Origin: Bacillota bacterium
GTDB taxonomy: Bacteria; Sysuimicrobiota; Sysuimicrobiia; Sysuimicrobiales; Segetimicrobiaceae
DNA: 40,127 nt
Direction of reading: 5' to 3'
Assembly: GCA_021324255.1 (NCBI GenBank)
Contig: JAJPJL010000125.1
Location: forward strand, 1 to 40,127
Shown here: piece after piece, positions 1 through 8,167 of the stretch
Numbering within the stretch: position 1 is the stretch's first letter
Layout: every line of letters starts with the position of its first letter
Notes under the pieces: generated by a model
Databases searched by the model: none
Told to the model about the DNA's origin: nothing
What the model saw: only the letters and a program-made list of their open reading frames with translations
Translations under genes and position numbers: made by a program

Positions 1-1059
1 CGGCGGCTGGCGGAGGCCAAGAGCAACCTGCGGCAGTGGGGCGACGGCGCGGGCGTGTACCGCCGCGCGGTCAAGCGCTCCATCGTGACGCTGCCGCGCG
101 TCGTGGCCCACTACGGCATCAGCTCGCTATTCGAGCCGTACGAAACGCCGGACACATCCCTCTTCAGCTACACGGTGCACCATCGCGATGGACGCCGCGA
201 GGCGGCCGGCGGCCACGTGCTCGGCGCCGAGCTCGTCACCGTCACCTCCCGCGTCACGGGGGAGACCGCGGACGCGGCCTACGCCGCGCTCCATCTCGGC
301 GGCCACGACCTGCAGTGCGGCGTCCGGCTCGGGGCCACCGAGGCATGGTTCGAGGAGACGAAGCAGGCGCTGGTCGAGGCGTTTCAGGGGCAGGGTGCGA
401 GCGCCGCGCTTCGCACGCTGGACGCCCGGTTCGGCCGCGGCCTGTTCGGCCTTCCCGATCTCTTTGTGGAAGAGCGCCGGAAGATCCTGAGCCTGCTCAC
501 CGAGGACCGGCTCGGCCGCTTCGAGGGTGTATACCGCGAGCTCTACGAAGAGTCTCGCCCGCTCATCGCCTTCATGCGCGACTCCGAGATCCCGATCCCG
601 CCGGCCGTTCTCATGGCCGCGCAGTACACGCTCACGCGCGCGCTGGCCCAGGAGATTCGACGCGCCGCGGACGAGCCGCTGGGAGACCGGGCGTTCGAGC
701 TGGCCGGTGACCTCGACGCGCTCGGGCTCGTGGCGGAGTGGCGCGAGGCGGAGGCGCTGCTGCGGCAGGCCCTGGAGGCGCGCGCGGAGGGTCTGGCGCA
801 CGATCCGCTGGGACCGCCGCTGGCGCAGACGCACCGGCTCCTCGATCTTGCCGACGCCCTCGGCGTGGCCGTGAACCTCTGGCAGGTGCAAAACTTCTAC
901 AACGTCGCGGCCACGCGCCATCGGGACCTGCTCGCGGAGTCCCCGGCCGCGACCGAGGCCGAGGACCGTGCCGCCCTGGCGGCGGAGTTCCGGCGGCTCG
1001 GGAGCCGGCTCAACTTCAACCTCCACGCGGTCCTGGCGAGCGCGCAGACGCCGCCGTAA
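1..1059 (+). CDS. C-terminal part of a GH57-type protein with DUF3536 domain (5' end outside window)
   Basis: The frame is open from base 1, so the true start is upstream; the GTG at 55 is internal. The visible 352 residues match the DUF3536 region that follows the catalytic barrel in a subset of family 57 glycoside hydrolases. Recognisable parts are the opening EAKSNLRQWGDGAGVYRRAV stretch, the HYGISSLFEPY segment, and a long helical tail ending in LGSRLNFNLHAVL. The family acts on alpha-glucans and related sugars, but the catalytic residues lie outside the window, so activity cannot be judged here. The C-terminus looks intact and the stop at 1057-1059 is followed by a 68-base gap to a convergent gene. 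Family assignment is from motif memory and is fairly firm. Confidence 0.75.
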   Translation, partial: RRLAEAKSNLRQWGDGAGVYRRAVKRSIVTLPRVVAHYGISSLFEPYETPDTSLFSYTVHHRDGRREAAGGHVLGAELVTVTSRVTGETADAAYAALHLGGHDLQCGVRLGATEAWFEETKQALVEAFQGQGASAALRTLDARFGRGLFGLPDLFVEERRKILSLLTEDRLGRFEGVYRELYEESRPLIAFMRDSEIPIPPAVLMAAQYTLTRALAQEIRRAADEPLGDRAFELAGDLDALGLVAEWREAEALLRQALEARAEGLAHDPLGPPLAQTHRLLDLADALGVAVNLWQVQNFYNVAATRHRDLLAESPAATEAEDRAALAAEFRRLGSRLNFNLHAVLASAQTPP

Positions 1060-1127
1060 TCGAGACACCGGCCACGCCCCCGGGGGCGCCCCGCCGATTA
1101 CCCTCGTCAACCATCGCGGACGCGGCG

Positions 1128-1613
1128 TTAGAGGCGTGCGGCCACGACGACGCCGGTCACGCGGCGGCGTTCCGCGCCCGTGTCCACGACGAACGTGATG
1201 CCGCGGGCCTTGTACTCCACGAGATCGTAGCCCGGCAGGTGCAGCACGCCCGAAGGGCGCCCGAACGCCTCTTGGACGGTGTGGTCGGTGTCGCCGGGGC
1301 CGACGCCCTCGCGGGTACGGTAGCGTTCGTCGTGCGCGACGCTGATCAAGATGACCAGGTCGTCCACGGCCTCGACGGCGATCGACCGCGGCGAGCCCGA
1401 TGCGTCGCGCCACGTGTACCAGACGGTCCGGGGATCCCGGTCGACCCTCGCGGGGGCTCCGAGGATCGCTTCCACGTCGCGGACGTTCATGCCAAGGCGG
1501 ATGGGCCCCATGCCAATGCCGGGAACGACGAGGTACCGTGCCTGCGGCGGAGCAGCGGATGCGGGGAACACGATCAAGGCCACTGCGAAAAGCGCGACGA
1601 CAGACGAGCGCAT
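1128..1613 (-). CDS. small secreted protein with a BamE/SmpA-like repeat pattern, function unknown
   Basis: 161 residues starting at an ATG with a GGAGG ribosome site 8 bases upstream (1622-1626 on the plus strand). Residues 1-20 form a signal peptide with an AxA-type cleavage site (PASAAPP). The mature part contains GIGMGPIRLGMNVRDVEAILGAPARV, a pattern of the type seen in SmpA/BamE-like and related extracytoplasmic folds (glycine-rich strand, then a helix ending LGxP), and a second weaker copy, TVQEAFGRPSGV. It is probably exported to the cell surface or periplasm. No catalytic motif is visible and the neighbours give no hint of function. Coding status is well supported by the signal peptide and ribosome site. 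Confidence 0.7.
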   Translation of the reverse strand: MRSSVVALFAVALIVFPASAAPPQARYLVVPGIGMGPIRLGMNVRDVEAILGAPARVDRDPRTVWYTWRDASGSPRSIAVEAVDDLVILISVAHDERYRTREGVGPGDTDHTVQEAFGRPSGVLHLPGYDLVEYKARGITFVVDTGAERRRVTGVVVAARL

Positions 1614-1868
1614 GTGTGCGACCTCCGTTGCTGCGATGTGTGCTGCGGCGTACGCGACGGCGGCTTCGCGACGGACGACCCACGGCGTTGCGGCCCGTGT
1701 GTTCGGCAGCCGGGCCCGGCCGGCCTCCTGCGGCCCTTTCTATGATCAGGGCCGGCGGCCGCGGAGTGGCAGGCGCGGCTCGCGCGTGAGCCCGCGGGTC
1801 AGCCCCCCGCGACCGGAAAGCGCCGCGCGAAGAATGCGCTGCCCGCCGTTCGCCCGGCCTCGCGCCGG

Positions 1869-4187
1869 TCAGCCCCCGCCGCGTGCGCGGCGCGACGCCG
1901 AGGCGTTTGGCCGCGCCGGCGGACCGGTGCCCGTCAGGCGGCGCAGCAGGAAGATCGCCGCGCTCTTGTCGAGCGGCGTGTTGAGGTTGCCGCACTTCGG
2001 TGATTGAATGCAGGACGGGCACCCCGCCTCACAGGGACAGGCCGCGATCGCCTCCAGCGTCCGTCCCAGGAGGACCTCCAGCTGCCTGAACCCTTGCTCG
2101 GCGATGCCGACGCCGCCGGGGTATCCATCATAAATGAAGATCGTTGCACGGCCGGTCTGCGGGTGGACCGGGTAGCTTACGCCCCCGATATCCCACCGGT
2201 CGCACATGGCCAAGAGGGGCAGCAGTCCGATCGCGGCGTGCTCCACCGCATGGATGCCACCGGCGAGATCGAGGCCGGCGCGCTCCACCGCCGAGACGAG
2301 CGCGTCCGGGAGCACGACCCACAGGGCCGCGGTGCGCAGCTCCTGCTCCGGCATGTCGAGCGGCTCGACGCCGAGCACGGTGTCCGTGACGAGCTGCTTT
2401 CGCCGGTATTCGACGGCCTGCTGAGACACGCGCACGTCGCCAAACTGCGCCTGGGCCGGGCCGATCGGCGCGGCCGCCGACGTCCTTTCGACCGCGAGCT
2501 CCGTGAGCACGCGCGTTTCGGTGTAGTATCCGCGGGCGTCCGGCTCCACGAGGGCCGCGCGCGCGTCGACGTCGAGCCGGGTCACGCGGTACGACTCTCC
2601 CTGATGCAGGTAGATGGCTCCCTCGTGCAGCTGCTCGAACGCGCGCATGGCATCCACCGTGCCCAGGACGCTCCGGGTCCCGGCGCGCACGATCCGGTAG
2701 CTGTCGCCCGAGGCCGCGCGGATGTCCACGGCCCCCGCGGGGTACTCGCGCCGCGGCGCGTACCAGCGGTCGCCCCGGCGGACGAGCGCGCCGAGCCCCT
2801 CGAGCGCCCGGGCCACGTCGCGCATGCCCGGCCCAAACGCCGGCTCGTCGCCGGGCCGCAGCGCGATCTCGGAAGCGGCGCACCGCAGATGGCCCGCGAG
2901 CACGTACGGGTTGTCCGGATTGACCGCGGCGCGCTCCACCGGACGGCCGAAGAAGTACGCCGGCTGCCGTATGAGATACTGGTCCAGCGCATCCCCCAGC
3001 GCAACGAGGACGGCGACGGACTCGCCGGCGCCGCGGCCCGCCCGGCCGGCGCGCTGCCAGACGCTCGCCATCGTCCCCGGATAGCCCACCAGGATCGCTG
3101 CGTCCAAGCCGCCGACATCGATCCCGAGCTCGAGCGCGCTCGTGCTGACGACGCCGGCCAGCTCGCCGTCGAACAACCGCCGCTCGATCTCGCGACGTTC
3201 GTGCGGTAGATAGCCGGCACGGTACGGGCGGACCCGTCCGGCCAGCTCGGGCGCATCCGCCAGCCCCTCGACCGCGTAGCGGTAGATGAGCTCGGTAATC
3301 TTGCGGGCCTTCGTGAACACGATCGTCCGCAACCCGTGTCGGAGGAACGCGGTAAACAGGCGGCTGGCCTCCAGGTAGGGGCTGCGCCGCGTCATGTTGG
3401 CCCGGTCGATGACCGGCGGGTTCCAGAGGACAAACTGCTTCGGTCCACGCGGCGCACCATCCGACGACACGGGGCGGAGCGGCACGCCCGCGAGGCGGCT
3501 TCCGAACTCCTCGGGATTGGCGATGGTCGCCGACGTGCAGATGAACTGCGGGTCGGCGCCGCGAAGCCGGGCGAGCCGCCGGAGGCGCCGCAGGATGAGC
3601 GCGACGTGGCTGCCAAAGACGCCGCGGTAGACGTGCATGTCATCGAGGACGACGTACCGGAGTGAGCGCAGGAAACCCGCCCATCGAGCGTGTTGCGGCA
3701 GAATGCCGACGTGCAGCATGTCGGGATTGGTGAGGAGGATCCGCGCGTCCCCGCGCAGGCGCCGCCGCGTCTCCGGGGGCGTGTCCCCGTCATACGTCCC
3801 GAGGGGCACGGGGAGGCCGAAGCCGGCCAGCGCGTCCATCTGATCTTGGGCGAGCGCTTTGGTGGGATAGATAAACAGCGCGCGCGCCGCGGGATCGGCC
3901 AGCAGCGTTTCGAGCACGGGCAGCGCGTAGCACAGCGTCTTGCCGCTCGCCGTCCCCGTGGTCACGATGACGGAGGCGCCGCGGCGGACCGCCTCCAGCA
4001 CCTCGGCCTGGTGCGTGTACAGCCGGCGCACGCCGAGACGATCGAGCGCCGATGCGAGGTCCGCCGGCAGCGCCGGATCCTGCGTCCCGAAGCGTGCCGT
4101 CCGCGCCGGAAATTGTTCCCGGTGGACGATCTGGCCGCGATACTGCGGATCGGACGCGATGGCGTCGAGGACGCGGGCAATTTCCAT
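1869..4187 (-). CDS. mrfA: DEAD/DEAH-box helicase with C-terminal DUF1998 zinc-binding region, MrfA (YprA) type
   Basis: 772 residues, the usual length for MrfA. In order: a Q-like motif with LYTHQAEVLEA (about 55-66), Walker A TGTASGKT (about 77-84), a DDMH box in place of DEAH (VVLDDMHVYRG), SAT motif (CTSATIANP), helicase C-terminal motifs including STSALELGIDVGGLDAAI and QRAGRAGR, and a C-terminal DUF1998 domain with the cysteine cluster CPCEAGCPSCIQSPKCGN near residue 740. B. subtilis MrfA is a 3'-5' DNA helicase that works with the nuclease MrfB in mitomycin repair. No mrfB is adjacent here, so the partner would have to lie elsewhere. The ATG at 4187 has no strong ribosome site. Family call is firm; exact function is inferred from family. 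Confidence 0.88.
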   Translation of the reverse strand: MEIARVLDAIASDPQYRGQIVHREQFPARTARFGTQDPALPADLASALDRLGVRRLYTHQAEVLEAVRRGASVIVTTGTASGKTLCYALPVLETLLADPAARALFIYPTKALAQDQMDALAGFGLPVPLGTYDGDTPPETRRRLRGDARILLTNPDMLHVGILPQHARWAGFLRSLRYVVLDDMHVYRGVFGSHVALILRRLRRLARLRGADPQFICTSATIANPEEFGSRLAGVPLRPVSSDGAPRGPKQFVLWNPPVIDRANMTRRSPYLEASRLFTAFLRHGLRTIVFTKARKITELIYRYAVEGLADAPELAGRVRPYRAGYLPHERREIERRLFDGELAGVVSTSALELGIDVGGLDAAILVGYPGTMASVWQRAGRAGRGAGESVAVLVALGDALDQYLIRQPAYFFGRPVERAAVNPDNPYVLAGHLRCAASEIALRPGDEPAFGPGMRDVARALEGLGALVRRGDRWYAPRREYPAGAVDIRAASGDSYRIVRAGTRSVLGTVDAMRAFEQLHEGAIYLHQGESYRVTRLDVDARAALVEPDARGYYTETRVLTELAVERTSAAAPIGPAQAQFGDVRVSQQAVEYRRKQLVTDTVLGVEPLDMPEQELRTAALWVVLPDALVSAVERAGLDLAGGIHAVEHAAIGLLPLLAMCDRWDIGGVSYPVHPQTGRATIFIYDGYPGGVGIAEQGFRQLEVLLGRTLEAIAACPCEAGCPSCIQSPKCGNLNTPLDKSAAIFLLRRLTGTGPPARPNASASRRARGGG

Positions 4188-4288
4188 GTGGCGCAGTTCG
4201 GTATGCTCCTAACCGGCGCCTGCGGCACGGCGTGCCGGTGCGCCGCGCCGCTTCGGCGGAGCCCGCGACGCGAGAGCGCGGGGCGGCG

Positions 4289-5182
4289 TCAGCGCCCGCG
4301 CTTGGAGGGAACCCTCCGTCTCGCCGGCCGGACGCGCCCGTCCAAGGCGGCCTCCCCCTTGTGCGTGTCCGTCGTGGCGGCCCCCGCGCCCTTGTGCTCT
4401 TGGATGATGTTTCCGCCGTCCACGACGATCGATTGGCCCGTCACGTAGCTCGCCGCGTCCGACGCAAGAAACGCGATCACCGCCGCGACCTCGTCGGGCC
4501 GTCCCGGGCGTCCCACGGGTGTGTGGAAGCCCCCGGTCTCCACCGCCGTCTGCGCGCCCCCCGGCCGCGTCAGGATCCAGCCCGGCGCGACGGAATTTAC
4601 CGTCACGCCGTCCCGGGCCAGCTCCAGCGCCAGCGAGCGGGTCAGGCCGTCCATCCCGGCTTTCGCCGCGGCATACGCGCTCCCGCCGTCGTATGCCACA
4701 AACGGCCCGGTCACCGAGGAGACGTTGATGATCCTGCCGTAGCCGCGCTCGACCATGAGCGGCGCCACCGCTCGCGTCATGTGGAACGCCGTCGTGAGGT
4801 TGCGATCCAGCGTACGCCGCCATTCAGCCGGATCGAGCCGCACGAACCTGCGCACCCTCGCCGGCTTGCCGACTTGGGCCAACCCGGCGTTGTTTACCAG
4901 GATGTCGATCCGCCCATAGCGCGCCCGCACCGCCCGCACGAGCGACGCGACCTGGTCCGTCTGCGTAAGATCGGCGACAAAGGCGGTCACCGTGCCGCCG
5001 GCGCCGGAAAGTTCATGCGCACGTTCGTGGATCCGCGCCGTCGTCGACGTAATCGCCACCGCCGCGCCGCCGCGCGCCAGAGCGCGGGCCGTGGCAAAGC
5101 CGATGCCGGTCGGGTTGCCGCAGCCGGTGACGAGCGCAACCCGTCCTGCGAGCGGTTGTCCCGGATCGCGGACTGCTGTCAT
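4289..5182 (-). CDS. short-chain dehydrogenase/reductase (SDR family)
   Basis: About 297 residues of a classical SDR. It shows a Rossmann glycine motif with a short insertion (TGCGNPTGIG), the NNAG strand, the catalytic Ser in INVSSVTG and the YxxxK pair in SAYAAAKAG, followed by PGWI and SIVVDGG near the end. Substrate cannot be read from sequence. An ATG at 5182 is preceded 6-7 bases upstream by GGGGGAG, so I prefer it to the upstream in-frame codon at 5218. After the usual SDR end there is a basic tail of about 30 residues (rich in Arg and Lys) that is not part of the fold. It is transcribed in the same direction as the helicase gene, 101 bases upstream of it. Confidence 0.88.
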   Translation of the reverse strand: MTAVRDPGQPLAGRVALVTGCGNPTGIGFATARALARGGAAVAITSTTARIHERAHELSGAGGTVTAFVADLTQTDQVASLVRAVRARYGRIDILVNNAGLAQVGKPARVRRFVRLDPAEWRRTLDRNLTTAFHMTRAVAPLMVERGYGRIINVSSVTGPFVAYDGGSAYAAAKAGMDGLTRSLALELARDGVTVNSVAPGWILTRPGGAQTAVETGGFHTPVGRPGRPDEVAAVIAFLASDAASYVTGQSIVVDGGNIIQEHKGAGAATTDTHKGEAALDGRVRPARRRVPSKRGR

Positions 5183-5310
5183 AGGCTCCCCCCGCTCTGC
5201 GTCTTCATGGATCCCCATCGCAACGTCCCCGTGACGTTCGTGCCGTGGATGACCAGATTGTAGATGACAAAGAACACGCCGGTGTGGTTCGAGTCACAGA
5301 ATCGGCCGTG

Positions 5311-5937
5311 CTACCTCCGGAACAAGTTGCGCACGAAGAAGAGCACGTTGGCGGGACGCTCGGCGAGCCGGCGCATGAAGTAGGGATACCAGTCCTCGCC
5401 GTACGGCGTCGCGACCAGCACCCGGTAGCCCCGCCGCACCAGGTCGCGCTGGAGGCCCGGGCGCACCCCATACAACATCTGGAACTCGAAGCGGTCGCCG
5501 GCGATGCGCCGCTCGTCAATGAACGCGATCGAGCGCTCGATGATGCGGTCGTCGTGCGTGGCGATCGCCGTGTACCGCCCCTCGGTCAGCGACAGCGCGA
5601 TCAGTTTGAAGAAATTCCGGTCGACGTCCGCTTTCTTCGGGAACGCGACGTCCGGCGGCTCGAGGTACGCGCCCTTGACGAGGCGCAGATTCGAGCCGAT
5701 GGGCAGCAGTTCCCGCAGGTCGCGCTCGCTGCGGTACAGGTACGCCTGCAGTACCGTGCCGACGTTCTCGTGGCCGGCCTCCCGCAGCCGCCGGTAGATC
5801 CGCAGCGTGGCATCGACCCGCGCCGATTCTTCCATGTCCATGCGCACGAACTGCCCGTGCGTTGCGGCCCGGGAGACGAGCCGCTCGACGTTCGCAAAGG
5901 CGACGTCTTCCCCGAGGTCCAACCCCAAGTGTATCAT
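5311..5937 (-). pseudogene. proline dehydrogenase, N-terminal third missing
   Basis: 208 codons that match the C-terminal two thirds of monofunctional proline dehydrogenase, the FAD enzyme that oxidises proline to pyrroline-5-carboxylate. Clear family segments are FVRMDMEESARVDATLRIY, VLQAYLYRSERDL, LVKGAYLEPPDVAFPKKADVD, AIATHDDRIIE, FEFQMLYGVRPGLQ and WYPYFMRRLAERPANVLFFVRN. A complete protein is about 300 residues; here homology begins abruptly at MIHLGLDLGEDVAF, so roughly 95-100 residues, including the first barrel strands, are gone. Immediately beyond this point the DNA encodes, on the other strand, a fragment of an unrelated ABC ATPase. The remaining frame has no stops, so the truncation may be recent. 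Probably inactive. Confidence 0.75.
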
Positions 5938-5938
5938 A

Positions 5939-6226
5939 GCCGTCCCGGCGCACCGGCGTGACATCGCGATGGTGTTCCAACATTATGCGCTGTTCCCGCA
6001 CATAGGGTCCCTGGTTCGTCACGGAGCGCGGGCTGCGCATCCGGCATGGCGGGGCACGCGGAGATGCGACGCTTGTCGGGATCCGTCCCAATCGGATCGT
6101 GCTCAACCCTCCGGCGGGCGCCGCGTACCCCAACCGGTTCGATGCGGTCGTGGAGTTCGCGTGGGATGGCACGCCGAGGACGTGCTGCTGCTGGAGGATT
6201 CACCCATGCCGCAGGACGTACAATAG
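5939..6226 (+). pseudogene. remnant of a PotA-type ABC transporter ATPase (Q-loop piece joined to TOBE piece, frameshifted)
   Basis: Three pieces of a sugar/polyamine-type ABC ATPase are visible on the plus strand. Piece one (5939-5999) reads AVPAHRRDIAMVFQHYALFPHI, the Q-loop region. Piece two, in a different frame (about 6027-6165), reads VTERGLRIRH...TLVGIRPNRIVL...YPNRFDAVVEF, typical of the C-terminal TOBE domain. Piece three (about 6164-6226), back in the first frame, reads WHAEDVLLLEDSPMPQDVQ and a stop, the usual end of the family. The region from Q-loop to TOBE, including the signature and Walker B motifs, is deleted, and there is no Walker A. It is a dead gene. Its 5' edge coincides with the truncation point of the proline dehydrogenase. 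Confidence 0.65.
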
Positions 6227-6448
6227 TCCGTCCGTGAGCGCCGATCTCCCGAGCGTGCCGCGTTCGCCCGCCCCGACGGAAGGGCGCGAGCCGGTTTCGT
6301 GCAGGCCCGCGCACCGGGTCCGCCTCGCCGCCGCCCGGAGCGCGCCAACGGGACGGCAAGCAATTCGAGGCGCCGGCGGCCGCACCAAACGCCGGGGCGG
6401 GCCGGCGTGGTGCGCGCAAACGCCCCGGTCCGTACACGGAGTCCCCCA

Positions 6449-7219
6449 ATGACGCTCCTTGAGGTCCGCAACCTCCGGCGCAGTTTCTACGGCGTCGCCG
6501 CGCTCCGCGGCGCCGACCTCGAGGTCGAGGCGGGCACGATCACCGGGCTGATCGGCCCGAACGGCGCGGGCAAAACGACGCTGTTCAACTGCGTCTCCGG
6601 CCTCGTGCCGCCCGACGGCGGCAGCGTCCGGTTCGACGGCGAGGACATCACGCGCCGGCGGCCCGACGAGATCAGCCGGCGCGGCCTCGTGCGGACGTTC
6701 CAGATCGCGCGCGGGTGCCCGCGGCTAACGGTCATGGAGAATCTGCTGCTCTACGGACCGCGCCAGCCCGGGGAGGCCCTCGGCCCCGCGCTCCTCGCCG
6801 CCCGTGGCATCCGGCGCCGGGAAGGCGAACTCGTGGACCGCGCGCTGCGGATCGCCGGCCGGCTGAACCTCGGCCCGGTGCTCGACCGCCCCGCGGCCGC
6901 GCTCTCCGGCGGCCAAAAAAAGCTGCTCGAACTGGGGCGCGCGCTCATGGCCGAGCCCAGGTTGATCCTGCTGGACGAGCCGATCGCCGGGATCAACCCC
7001 GCCCTCGCCGGCGAGATCGCCGGACACCTGCAGCGGCTGTGCGCGGACGGCATGACGCTGCTCGTGATCGAGCACCACATGGACACGATCGCACGGCTGT
7101 GCGACCCGGTCATCGTGATGGCCGAGGGCCGCCGGCTCGCCCGGGGCACGTTCGCCGAGGTCGCCGCCAACCCGGAGGTGCAGGAAGCGTACATGGGGCG
7201 GCGAGCATGGGCGTCCTGA
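6449..7219 (+). CDS. livG: branched-chain amino acid-type ABC transporter ATP-binding protein LivG
   Basis: 256 residues. Walker A GPNGAGKT at 36-43, ABC signature LSGGQKK near 152, Walker B LILLDEP near 175, and the H-loop histidine in VIEHHMD. The sequence ends with the LivG-type segment LARGTFAEVAANPEVQEAYMG. It is one of two ATPases that power uptake of branched-chain amino acids or amides/urea-type substrates across the inner membrane. I start at the ATG at 6449 (MTLLEVRNL), which has GGAG about 8 bases upstream; the frame stays open further upstream but that stretch has no homology. First gene of the liv operon, overlapping livF by 13 bases. Confidence 0.92.
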   Translation: MTLLEVRNLRRSFYGVAALRGADLEVEAGTITGLIGPNGAGKTTLFNCVSGLVPPDGGSVRFDGEDITRRRPDEISRRGLVRTFQIARGCPRLTVMENLLLYGPRQPGEALGPALLAARGIRRREGELVDRALRIAGRLNLGPVLDRPAAALSGGQKKLLELGRALMAEPRLILLDEPIAGINPALAGEIAGHLQRLCADGMTLLVIEHHMDTIARLCDPVIVMAEGRRLARGTFAEVAANPEVQEAYMGRRAWAS

Positions 7220-7914
7220 GCGCGGCGGGCGTGGTCGCGGGTTACCACGCCGCCGACGAGGTCCTGAAGGGCGTCGGGTTCGAGGTGGCCTCGGGCGAGA
7301 TCGCATGCATCATCGGCCCGAACGGCGCCGGCAAGTCCACGTTGCTCAAGGTCGTGGCGGGCCTGCTGCGGCCGCGAACCGGCGGGGTCGCCCTCGACGG
7401 CGTGCCCATCCAAGGGCGGCGCCCGCGCGAGATCAGCGCCCTCGGGATCGCGTTCGTGCCGCAGGAGCAGAACATCTTCGCCGCGCTGAGCGTTCAGGAG
7501 AACCTGGAGATGGGCGGGTTCGTTGATCCGCGAGGAGCGCGGGCGCGGGCGGCGCGGATCCTGGACCGCTTTCCCGTGCTCGCCGGGAAGCGGCGGCACG
7601 CCGCGCGCACCCTGTCGGGCGGGCAGCGGCAGATCCTGGCGATGGCGATGGCGCTGATGGTGGAGCCGGTCGTGCTCCTGCTCGACGAGCCGTCGGCGGG
7701 GCTCGCGCCGCGCGCGGCGGAGCAGCTGTTCGAGATCGTGATCGCGATCAAGCGGGAGGGCGTGGCGATCGCGATGGTCGAGCAGAACGCGCGCGAGGCG
7801 CTCGAGATCGCCGACCGCGCGTACATCCTCGTGGACGGGCGGAACAGCCGCAGCGGCCCGGCCCCGGAACTCGCCGCCGACCCGGAGGTGCGGCGGCTGT
7901 TTTTAGGGGCGTGA
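7207..7914 (+). CDS. livF: branched-chain amino acid-type ABC transporter ATP-binding protein LivF
   Basis: 235 residues with Walker A GPNGAGKST near 37-45, signature LSGGQRQ, Walker B VVLLLDEPSAGLAP and the H-loop replaced by Gln in MVEQNAREAL, which is usual for LivF. The start is an ATG inside the last codons of livG (13-base overlap), indicating translational coupling. It forms the second nucleotide-binding domain of the LIV-type importer encoded by this operon. The protein ends at the usual family end, VRRLFLGA. Confidence 0.92.
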   Translation: MGVLSAAGVVAGYHAADEVLKGVGFEVASGEIACIIGPNGAGKSTLLKVVAGLLRPRTGGVALDGVPIQGRRPREISALGIAFVPQEQNIFAALSVQENLEMGGFVDPRGARARAARILDRFPVLAGKRRHAARTLSGGQRQILAMAMALMVEPVVLLLDEPSAGLAPRAAEQLFEIVIAIKREGVAIAMVEQNAREALEIADRAYILVDGRNSRSGPAPELAADPEVRRLFLGA

Positions 7915-8167
7915 CGCAGCCAAGAGCGCGCGACGGGGCAAGACACTCGGCGCGAGCGATATATTGAAGCCCGACGCCGGGGGGCGACTGGGACGCGCGG
8001 CGCGTTTCTGGAAACACGCCAGACCGGAGAGCGCGCCGGCAGGCCCGCCGCGGTCCCCCGGCCGACGAGAACAAGCCGGATCGCGGGCGTGCCGAACTCA
8101 CGACGAAGGTACACGCGGTGCCGCGAAACGTCGCCGCGAAGAACACGATACACGGGGAGGGCAACCG

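Noticed and set aside
127-2022. 631-codon open frame on the minus strand
   Set aside because: It covers the DUF3536 gene, the small secreted gene and part of the helicase in other frames. Its composition is arginine/proline-rich noise of GC-rich shadow frames and matches no family.
7971-8075. Long-range inverted repeat GCCGGGGG ... CCCCCGGC upstream of livJ
   Set aside because: About 80 bases apart in GC-rich DNA, where such matches are expected by chance; no compact stem is formed.
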